Source: G963556115 sp963675945 (GTDB lineage Bacteria > Planctomycetota > SZUA-567). Taken from it: a stretch of 64,000 nt of DNA. This document shows positions 35,652-44,615 of this stretch, piece by piece. The notes under the pieces were generated by a model. The model ran no database searches. It was not told where the DNA came from and saw nothing but the letters and a program-made list of their open reading frames with translations. Positions within the stretch are counted from its first letter, which is position 1. Each line of letters starts with the position of its first letter. The stretch lies in NCBI GenBank assembly GCA_963675945.1, contig OY780932.1, positions 930,001 through 994,000 of the forward strand, in the 5' to 3' direction. The translations under genes were made by a program, and so were the position numbers.

Positions 35652-37175
35652 ATGCACTCACAAAATACTGTTTCACCATATTCCATGCCTCAAGGCAAAT
35701 TTCACGTCAATAACAGTGGCCAGGCTCGGTACACCTTGCCCATAAAGACACCACCGGGGAGAGGCGGACTGCAACCCCGAATTAGTCTCGCATATTCCAA
35801 CCAGAGGAGCAACGGCTTCTGCGGTATTGGCTGGAACCTGGAAGGTATATCGGTTATAACCCGTAGCAAAGCAATTTATGCCATAGACGGCTTTCGCGGA
35901 GGGGTAAATTATGACAAAGATGATCGTCTCTGCCTGGACGGTCAACGCCTTATAAATATCTCAGGTGAGTATGGCCAGGCAAATACCATATACTATACTG
36001 AAATTCATCATTGGACAAAGATTGTCGCGGGCAATACCCCTCAGGATGGCTTTATCGTCTATCTGAAAAATGGCGAAAAACACTATTACGGGTCTACTCC
36101 GGATAGCCGAATTCTAACCAATGATAAAAAATATGTGAGAGTCTGGGCGCTCTCAAGTATTGAGGATTTAACCGGCAATACCATATCCTACTCCTATACT
36201 ACTACACCAGAAGGTACTTCAGACACAGATCCCAGTGAGGACTTTTATCTTGAGCAGATCACTTATGGCAGCATTAAAATCGCTTTCTCCTATACCCGCA
36301 GAATCCAGGATCCGCTAATCACCTATTTAAGCGGAAACTGTATAAAAACAAGTTTTCTGCTGACCCAGATCTCGGTTACTCTGGAAGAAAACACGCTTAT
36401 CCGTAAATACCTGCTGCAATATGAAGAGAGTAGCGCTACCGGACAAAGCCGTCTCAGTTCAATAACCGAATATGACGGCAGTGGTAATGCTCTGCCTGCA
36501 CTTGAACTGGCCTGGCAAGATATACCATCTCCAACCATTGAAACCAGTACCGCCATCTCGGTATTACAGAATACAGAGTCCCTGAAACAGAGTATTCCTC
36601 TGGATATCAACGGAGACGGCATTACCGATATTGTTCAAATTTATATTGATAAAGCTAATTGCCTACACGCTATAAGCTATATGGCAGCAGGGACGCAAGA
36701 AGATATCAATTATACTCGGCAACAGGATATTCGCTTGAGCGAGTATACAGACGGCTATCAAATCCTTGCTGCAGATGTCTCGGGTACCGGCAAAAATGAC
36801 CTGGTGATAGCCTATGAAGATAGCGCTACCCAATCCCTGATGTTCGATGTCTATTTCTCTATCGGCCAGGGTTTCGCTGACTCACCCGCAACCAGCAAGA
36901 CCAATATACCGTGGCAACGAGAGGATCTCCTGCAATTCTATGCCATCGATATCGACGGTGATGGGCGTACTGACATCGTTCAAGCCTATAGCAACTCTTC
37001 CTCAGGCGCATCCTTACTTTCATTCAATATATTTCAATCAGATTATTGCGCAGCAGACGGTTCATTCAAATTGCTCCAGACCGTCAATACTCAATACACC
37101 TGCCCTACTAATTCAGATTATCTCTGGGCTATAGATGTAAATCAGGATGGAATAATGGATATGGTGCTTCTATGA
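35652..37175 (+). CDS. SpvB/TcdB-like toxin protein, N-terminal part (ends at in-frame UGA)
   Basis: 507 residues ending at TGA 37173-37175, in the same frame as the following 4.6-kb open frame. The start (ATG 35652, GGAG 7 bases before) leads into an SpvB N-terminal domain: YTLPIKTPPGRGGLQPRISL, then GFCGIGWNLEGISVITR and DDRLCLDGQRL, typical of the B component of insecticidal Tc toxins and of SpvB. After that come FG-GAP/VCBS-like repeats with DINGDGITDIV, DIDGDGRTDIV and DVNQDGIMDMV calcium-binding-like motifs. The stop falls in the middle of this propeller region. Either a nonsense-interrupted gene or a truncated product made with read-through. Confidence 0.85.
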   Translation: MHSQNTVSPYSMPQGKFHVNNSGQARYTLPIKTPPGRGGLQPRISLAYSNQRSNGFCGIGWNLEGISVITRSKAIYAIDGFRGGVNYDKDDRLCLDGQRLINISGEYGQANTIYYTEIHHWTKIVAGNTPQDGFIVYLKNGEKHYYGSTPDSRILTNDKKYVRVWALSSIEDLTGNTISYSYTTTPEGTSDTDPSEDFYLEQITYGSIKIAFSYTRRIQDPLITYLSGNCIKTSFLLTQISVTLEENTLIRKYLLQYEESSATGQSRLSSITEYDGSGNALPALELAWQDIPSPTIETSTAISVLQNTESLKQSIPLDINGDGITDIVQIYIDKANCLHAISYMAAGTQEDINYTRQQDIRLSEYTDGYQILAADVSGTGKNDLVIAYEDSATQSLMFDVYFSIGQGFADSPATSKTNIPWQREDLLQFYAIDIDGDGRTDIVQAYSNSSSGASLLSFNIFQSDYCAADGSFKLLQTVNTQYTCPTNSDYLWAIDVNQDGIMDMVLL

Positions 37176-40100
37176 AAGAGTGAAGACATCCTGCATACTA
37201 CCTCTTTTATAACCAGAGACACTACTGCAGGCCTGCAAATTTTCTCTCAAACTGTTGATACCACCTTGAACGTTTCAAGTGAAAATCAAATTGCCATTTT
37301 CCCGGCAGATGTAAATGGCGACGGCCTGATGGATCTGGTGCAGATAACTCAAAACTCTTCCAGCGGACTCACCCTGCAATCATTTTTATCGAAAGCCGAT
37401 GGTACTTTCACCGCATTAACCCCAGCGGTTTTTCCTGATATTCTTATCAACGCCGATAGCTTCCTTCCCCTTGGGCTTTATGGCGGTTCCTCAACCAATA
37501 TCCTCTCCTGCTGGAGAGATGAGAATTCTTCAACTCTAAATCTATCTGTATTCAGTGCCACCTCCACCGGAGCATTTAAACATACAACCGATATCCATAC
37601 CCAGAATAAATTTCCCAAATTAACTTTCAGTATTGGTGATTGTACCGGCAACGGAAAGGCAGACCTTCTTTATCAATTTATAGATGAACAGAGTTTCAGT
37701 TGCGTCTGGCCGCTACTCTCCGGCACTAAATACCCCGACCTGCTCAGCAGCTTGACCGATCAATTGGGAAATACTATCTCAATTGAGTATCAACCGCTCT
37801 CCAATACCGATGTTTACTCCACAACTGCCGCCAAACCTGTTCAGACCTCGCCGGCTCTGCGCTACCCCTGCCGCCTCTCACCCACACAGTTCCCTTTACA
37901 GGAGGTTTTAGGACAAGCCATATATGTAGTTGCAAGTTACAGCATAAGCAATAACCAGCAAAGAAATCGTTTCAATTATTCCCGGAGGTATGAATTAAAA
38001 TACTGCAACGGTCTTATCGACCTAACTGGTCGCGGTTGGCTTGGTTTTGAAACCGTTTCTCTGTATAACCCAAAAAACGGCAAGAAGGTATTGACCACTT
38101 ATAATCAGGGTTTCCCCTTCACCTCAACTATTGCCTCCAGGCAGATATTCCGTAAAGTTCAAACAGCTACCGACAAAGAGACTAAAGCGCCAGCCTCCTA
38201 TGATCTGCTCAAATCTTCATTCTACTTTTACCAATCGCATAAGCCAGACTCCCCAACCCCTGCCCAGACCCTTACCGAGGTCAGAGTAACGGGAAAACTG
38301 AGATACCATTATACATACCTTGAGAGTAAATTCGATTATCTATTGGCCGAGTCCTATGCTTACGACACCTATGGCAATAGATCCCAGCATATCTGGTGGG
38401 GATATATCAAACCAATTAATCCTGACTCCTTAAACTCTATCGGAGCATTTCCTGCAGTAACACCCTGCACCGATACCGAAGTCACTTATGCCTACTCTCA
38501 GTTTCAGAATGATACCAGTGCTGACAACTGGGTTCTCGGCCGTTGTTTATACTCTAAAAAGACCTCCAACCCCAATGATCAGGATATAACCGAGTTTGCA
38601 GCCGGTGATTTTCATCTATTGACATACACCTATAACCCACAAACATATACCTGCGCCAGCCATGCAATGTGGGATAGCGGCAACAAGTGTTTTATCAAGA
38701 CCGACTATACTTATGACCGCTATGGCAACCGGCTCACCAAGACCCGCCCCGGCAATCTCGTTACTGAGTATGCGTATGAAACCAGATATAACCAGTATTT
38801 ATCCCGTAAGACTGTCTCTGCACCATCCACCGAACCACTAGTCTATTATTATGGCTATGATCCACGTTTTGGAACCAACGTCGCTCATCAGGACGCAAAC
38901 GGTTACGGCTGGATTACCACCCTGGATGGTTTCGGCCGGGTCATCACCAAACAAGGCCCTATCCCAGATAATTGTACGCAACAGGATAACAATCAAGTTA
39001 CACCTTTAGTAACCGGCGACACCACCTTCTCCTCGTTCAAAGTATTGACGCTGCAGACCACTGCTTATCTTGCCGACAACTCCGGTAACATATACCAAAG
39101 AGTAAATACCCTCCAGGAATTCCCCAGTGCTCAAAACCGTTTCTTCTCCTGGAAGAGCGCATACGTCGATGGACTTGGTAGAAGATGCCTTGCAGCGCGT
39201 GAAACCGGAGAAACTGCTAAATTTGCACTAGTTAATTATATATATAATTCTACAGGCAAACTTTCACAGAAAAGCCTGCCCTTCTTCTCATCCGATCTGA
39301 ATGATTTTTCTGCCGCACGCTATATTGAATATACCTACGATACCCTCAACCGCGTCACCAGTATCACCAAGCCGACAGGCGCTGCGGGTGCTGAAAAGAC
39401 CATATGTACCTATGAATACCTTGAAGCTGGACAGACTGTAATAACTCAAGCCTCCGGCAAAGCAGAGCAGTACACGCAGACCCTGACTCACCACTACTTT
39501 GATGGAAAGCCCCAAGTTATCTCTGCTACTACCCAGGATGCCGAAGACTCTAAGATGAATTATAACTTCGACCCACTGGGGCGGATGATCTGCGCTACTG
39601 ATTCTATAGGGATAAGCAATACATTCAGCTATGATTCCTTAAATCGTAAAATATCCCAAGACAATCCTGATCAGAATACCACCGGAGATACCGCAATTCA
39701 TGCCTTCACTTATAAATACGACGCCATCACCGGAAAGATAATTAGCCGGACAGACGCCGCCAATGCCCAGACGATTTTTGCCTATGACGGACTTGGACGT
39801 TTAACGACCAAGACCTTTTCTGACCAGAGCCGAATCAGCTATGAATATGACAATGCCCAAAACGGCAAAAGCAAGCTTGCTTCAGTCAGTGCTGCTCCTC
39901 AGGATCCTCAAGACAGTTTCAGCAAGCATTTTGCATACGACCCCTACGGCAATCTTACTGCTAAGACAATTGAATTCCCCGCCTCAGCCGAACAATACGT
40001 CTTTCAAAACTCCTATGATCCCCGCGGACGCCTTCTAAGCCGGATCTACCCCGATAGCAGCAGACTGCAGCGTAAATATGGAGTATCCGGATTAATCAGT

Positions 40101-41849
40101 CAGTCAAGTAGTGATCTAGAAATCCAGTATCCCGATAATCTGTACTCTCCGGGCGGAAAATTTACCGCCAAAACCATTCTGTCAACTCAAGCCCCGATCC
40201 TGACCTTCAACTATGTCTATAATCCGGGGAACCAACTATATGCCGAACAAATTACTACTCACAAGACCCAACCAGCAACCATACTGCAGTACTCCTATAC
40301 CTACGATTTCTTGAATCAACTGCAACATGTGCAGGATGAGCTGAAACAGAGTACCGACGCCTTCACTTATCGCGACAAACGACTGACCCGGGCGACAATA
40401 CCTGTATTCTCTTCTAAAGCTATAGATTATAACTATAATAAAGCCGGTAATATTATCCAAAAGGGCAATTACACCTATACCTATAATGCCCATTTCCCCA
40501 TAAGCATGAAATCTACAGAGCAAGAGATCTACTCCGCTACTCAGGATCCTTGCGGCAGAACACAGAAGATCACCAAAGATAATCTCACGCAAACTTTTGA
40601 ATATGATGGTGCTGGGAATCTATTCAAAGTAACAGACAACAACGACCTCTTACGCCGCTATAGCTACGACGAGAAAGGACAACGCCTCAAAGAGACCCTG
40701 GCTGATGGTAGCAGTATTCTATATCTGAGCGCAGATTACTTTATCAGAAAATCGCCTACAGATGCTACCACTACCGAGATCAATAAGTATATCTCGGATA
40801 AATCAGGACTGACCGCAGCAATCAAGACGACCGGCTCAAACAACGAGATCAATTACTTCCGCCACAATCACAAAGGCAATATCACCCACCTCTTCGCGGA
40901 AGACGGAGAATTGCTCAGCGACAGTTGCTATGATGCATTTGGCAATTATAAATCCCTGGCAGGTTCACCAACTCTACCCAAATATGAGAGCCGATTCTTG
41001 GATACTGCCACCGGCCTATATTATTTTGGCGCCCGCTACTATAACCCGCTCACCGGTACCTTCCTTACCCCGGACTCGACTCTTGGCACCCACAACTACC
41101 TCCATCCTCTGGCCTGGAACCGTTTTGCTTTTGAGCTCAATAATCCGATTAATTACCAGGATCCAACCGGCCACTGGTCATCTCGTGATACCTCCTGGTT
41201 GATTGACGCCGCGCTGGTAGCCGCAGCGGTAGTAGCCACTCCACTCGCCCCGGCTATTGCCGTCGGTTTTGCTGCAGGAGCTGCTGCCGGATTTATCACC
41301 AGTGCGACCACCACCGGCAATAGCATTTCATGGCAAAAATATGAGCGAAATGTCGGCATCGGATTTGGCGTGGGTGTAGCTGTAACTGCGGTAGTAGCCT
41401 CCAGCCTCTTCGGCGGCGAATTTGTCGGCGGTGGTATTGCTGCTGAAGGTATAACTGAAGGTGCTGCTGAAGGTGCTAGTGAAGGCATTATTGAAAGCGC
41501 TGCTGAAGACTCTGAAATTATCAGTCCTATAGCAAATGTACAAACCAGTGAAAGCATTGAGTTAGCGACAGAAGCAGAACCTACTGTAGGTACTACCAAT
41601 TTCCCATCTTCTTTATTCAACCAATCTTCTGACACAGTAGAATCTTTAGAACCTGAAGACGAATATTATCCCGATGATTTTGAAAATGAATCTTCTGCAT
41701 CAACCGTTAGCACTGAGTCTGGAGTTGAAACTGCATACGAGTCTGAAAGTGAATCTTCTGCATCAACCGTTAGCACTGAGTCTGGAGTTGAAACTGTAAG
41801 CGATGACGATTCAATTGGCGATGGAGATGAGCCTAGGCCAGATATGTAA
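37176..41849 (+). pseudogene. SpvB/TcdB/Rhs toxin protein, remainder after the in-frame UGA
   Basis: 1557 codons follow the UGA with no further stop; no good start codon exists near it (first TTG at 37266 has no ribosome binding site). The frame continues the propeller (DVNGDGLMDLVQI), then the TcdB middle region, then about 900 residues of YD/Rhs repeats (YTYDTLNRVTSI, YDGLGRLTTKTF) that would form the hollow shell of a BC cocoon, and the Rhs core FLDTATGLYYFGARYYNPLTG ending NPINYQDPTGHW, where these proteins are usually self-cleaved. The final 190 residues are the variable part: two hydrophobic Gly/Ala segments, then a Ser/Glu-rich acidic tail. No known toxin motif is seen there. TcA is not in the window. 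Labelled pseudogene because of the stop. Confidence 0.8.
41688..41795 (+). repeat. Two 45-bp direct repeats in the acidic C-terminal tail
   Basis: The same 45 bases (encoding ESSASTVSTESGVET) occur at 41688-41732 and 41751-41795, identical and 63 bases apart. The tail is therefore still growing by slippage or duplication. Confidence 0.95.
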
Positions 41850-41915
41850 TTAGTCAATACTGAAAACTTAAACCCAAAAATACCTATATTTCATTAATTC
41901 TTATCTTAAATACCT

Positions 41916-41941
41916 AAACCACGCCTGGCAGGGCGTGGTTT
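41916..41941 (+). terminator. Hairpin terminator after the toxin gene
   Basis: Perfect 10-bp stem AAACCACGCC/GGCGTGGTTT with a 6-base loop 67 bases after the stop; a short TTTATT follows. May also end the minus-strand flagellin transcript. Confidence 0.75.
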
Positions 41942-42017
41942 ATTACTGTGAGTATTGGGCAACAGGGTTATACCTCTCTACTAATATACGTTAGAGGTAG
42001 TTGTAAAAATATTATAT

Positions 42018-44579
42018 TTAACTTCCTAAAAGCTGGAGAACATTCTGCGGCAATTTATTCGCCTGCGCCAGCATTGAGGTACCGGCATCCACCAAAATCT
42101 GATTCTTGGTAAACTCGGTTGATTCATAAGCCATGTTGGTATCACGGATATACGCCTCGGTCTTGGTGATATTCTCCACGGTAATCTCGAGTGAGTTGAT
42201 ATTGGTCTGAAGCATATCCTTCTGGAAAGCACCGAGTCGGGAACGAGTATCGATTACATCATCCAGCGCTTGAGCGATAATCTTCATCGCCTTTACCGGA
42301 TCATTAGCCAGACTTGCCGCACCTCCGGAGAGTACATCCTGCAAGGTATAGAGAGTACCGTCAATCACCACCTTACCGATATTGGATGAAGACATGCCCG
42401 GTATACTGTAGACTGTCCGCTCAACATCGCTATCCCCTTCTCCAAGCTGATACTGCATTCCTCCGACAAAGTCAGAGAGAACCTCGGCAGTCGAATGGCG
42501 GGCATTGGTACACCAGGTGGTATATGCCGGATCGGTCGGATCATTCATACCGACGGTAGACTCAACCGCCTGTAAAGACCCCCCGCGTGACATCAACGCC
42601 CCGACATCCTGCCCGACCTGAGCAATAGTTGTCATGCCAAGTTCACCAGCATTAAAAGCCAAATCCCCGGCAAAGCTCTGACTTGCCACACTCGCGGTCA
42701 ACCCTTCGGTAGAGATAAGCGCCCCGTTTACCGTAATCTGCGCATTATTACCATTCTCCTGAATCGTCACCCCTTCATCTATCTTCTGCAGAACCAGGCT
42801 ATCCGGACTCTTATACTGCCCCCAGAGATTACCCTGAACATTCTGCACCCGAATATTGGCCTCTGAACCATAATTTACCGAATAAAGACGCATACCAAGA
42901 TTGTCAAATTCCAAAGACCCAGTAGCAATTGTCGACGCCGGAGTAGAACCGTCAAAGACCATAGTCCCGTAGACCCCTGACTTCTCGCCATCATCGTCTC
43001 CGTCCTGCTCAATCAGTCTGACTTCATACGGATCACCTGTCGGTGGAGTTCCAATATCGGTCTCACCCGCGGCCACCAGATTCTCAGCCAGCATCGATGG
43101 ATCATTATACGCACTCATACTTACAATACCGGTAGTACTGTCATATTCGGTCTTGTAGTAGAGCTTACCGTTGACATCGGTATTCTCGCCGAGCCTGATA
43201 CCACTCATACAGCTACATGCCCCGCTCGCCCCGGTAGCAAACTGCAAACCAAAATCATTGACCAATGGTGACATCTCATCAAGATTCATGCCATTTGCAG
43301 CAAAACTGCCGCTGGTTGCCTGATGCATCTCAAAAACCTGGCCAAACTGGACGACACTGGTATCATTGGCCGCAGTATCGGCAGCAGCGGTCAAGGTTAC
43401 ATATGCCAGCGAAATATCGGAATCATTCGAAGAGGTCATCACTCCACCCGAAGTCCCACGCCCTACCTCCATATTATAATCTGCGTCTTTATAGGCAATA
43501 TACTCTGTCGCTGAGGTCCAGCGCAGATACATTCGGCCGTCGGCCGAGAGATTCTTGCCCGGTACCAGCACATTGGGCTGATACTGAGTCTGAGTAGTAT
43601 CAAAGGATACAGAGTTGACTCCAGAGGTAACCGAAGCCCCGTGATTATCCATATTATAGACCGCGACCTCACCACTCTCGCGCACCTCTGACGCCGCTGG
43701 ATTATAGGAATAATCCTGATCGAGGTTGATCCCGGTAACCGATCTGTCAAAGATAAGGGTTGCGCCAACGCCGACACTATCCTTGGTATTGTTGATAGAG
43801 TCCACCACTGTTCCCAGATGTGTACCGTTATTAAAACCGAATGATCTTGACCCAGCCTGACCGGTAATTATAAACTGCTGATCAGCGGTAAGAACGCCAT
43901 TATTAATATCGGCCGCCCACTCTCCATACTGGCTCGCCACTGTCGCATCGGCCTCAATAATTGCTCTGGTAGCCTGACGACTAGCCACCGCCTGATCCTG
44001 ATTATTCGGATCCATTATCCCGGTAAAATTAATCGTCAGTGAAGAATTTTCCTTCTTAAATACCTGATCCATCCTGGTGTTATCAATATCAATCAGTGGA
44101 TTATCCATAGGATCATTGACAATGGTCTGAGTACTGTAGATCAAACCCTTTGAGCCATTGAGCAGAAACTGATCAGAGAATCTGGTCGTATCGGATATTC
44201 GGTCACAGGTCTGAATGCCCGAATCTACCTCGGCTTGATCCGCACTGACCTGATCTGGTGAGGTAGCGCCCTCATTGGCCGCGTGTATCGCCAGTTGACG
44301 CATCTTAGTAAGAATATTGGTAATCTCAATCATCGCTCCTTCGGCGATCCCGATTACATTGCAGGCTTCCTGTGAATTTTGAATTGCCCTGGCCATACCG
44401 GAGTTCTGACTGCGTAACTGCTCACTGATATCAAGTCCTGAAGGATCGTCCGCCGCGGTGTTGATCCTGTACCCGGAAGAAAGCTTTTCCAGACTGCTGG
44501 AGAGGTAACTATTATTATTCCCCAGAATTCTCTGTGTCCCCAGAGCATTTAAATTGTTATTGACATATATGCCTCGCAT
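42018..44579 (-). CDS. Giant flagellin (853 residues), second gene
   Basis: Flagellar filament subunit. The conserved ends are intact: the N-terminal D0/D1 (NNNLNALGTQRILGNNN, LEKLSSGYRINTAADDPSGL, FSDQFLLNGSKGL) and the C-terminal D1/D0 (LQTNINSLEITVENITKTEA, ending AQANKLPQNVLQLLGS). Between residues about 165 and 755 lies a very large insert; common flagellins of E. coli or Bacillus have 270-500 residues in all. The insert has a Cys pair (GACSCMSGIRLG), rare in flagellins. Good ribosome binding site (AAGGAG). It is a tandem paralogue of the gene at 44616-47258, 36 bases away, with the inserts alignable. No export or chaperone gene is next to it. Confidence 0.93.
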   Translation of the reverse strand: MRGIYVNNNLNALGTQRILGNNNSYLSSSLEKLSSGYRINTAADDPSGLDISEQLRSQNSGMARAIQNSQEACNVIGIAEGAMIEITNILTKMRQLAIHAANEGATSPDQVSADQAEVDSGIQTCDRISDTTRFSDQFLLNGSKGLIYSTQTIVNDPMDNPLIDIDNTRMDQVFKKENSSLTINFTGIMDPNNQDQAVASRQATRAIIEADATVASQYGEWAADINNGVLTADQQFIITGQAGSRSFGFNNGTHLGTVVDSINNTKDSVGVGATLIFDRSVTGINLDQDYSYNPAASEVRESGEVAVYNMDNHGASVTSGVNSVSFDTTQTQYQPNVLVPGKNLSADGRMYLRWTSATEYIAYKDADYNMEVGRGTSGGVMTSSNDSDISLAYVTLTAAADTAANDTSVVQFGQVFEMHQATSGSFAANGMNLDEMSPLVNDFGLQFATGASGACSCMSGIRLGENTDVNGKLYYKTEYDSTTGIVSMSAYNDPSMLAENLVAAGETDIGTPPTGDPYEVRLIEQDGDDDGEKSGVYGTMVFDGSTPASTIATGSLEFDNLGMRLYSVNYGSEANIRVQNVQGNLWGQYKSPDSLVLQKIDEGVTIQENGNNAQITVNGALISTEGLTASVASQSFAGDLAFNAGELGMTTIAQVGQDVGALMSRGGSLQAVESTVGMNDPTDPAYTTWCTNARHSTAEVLSDFVGGMQYQLGEGDSDVERTVYSIPGMSSSNIGKVVIDGTLYTLQDVLSGGAASLANDPVKAMKIIAQALDDVIDTRSRLGAFQKDMLQTNINSLEITVENITKTEAYIRDTNMAYESTEFTKNQILVDAGTSMLAQANKLPQNVLQLLGS

Positions 44580-44615
44580 CTTATTCTCCTTAATAAATTA
44601 GCGTCATTCCCTGAC

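Noticed and set aside
35652..41849. Reassigned genetic code in which UGA encodes Trp or Gly
   Set aside because: UGA ends other genes cleanly (for example rpoN, the TPR gene and the FkbM gene) with correct family C-termini, so the code is standard.
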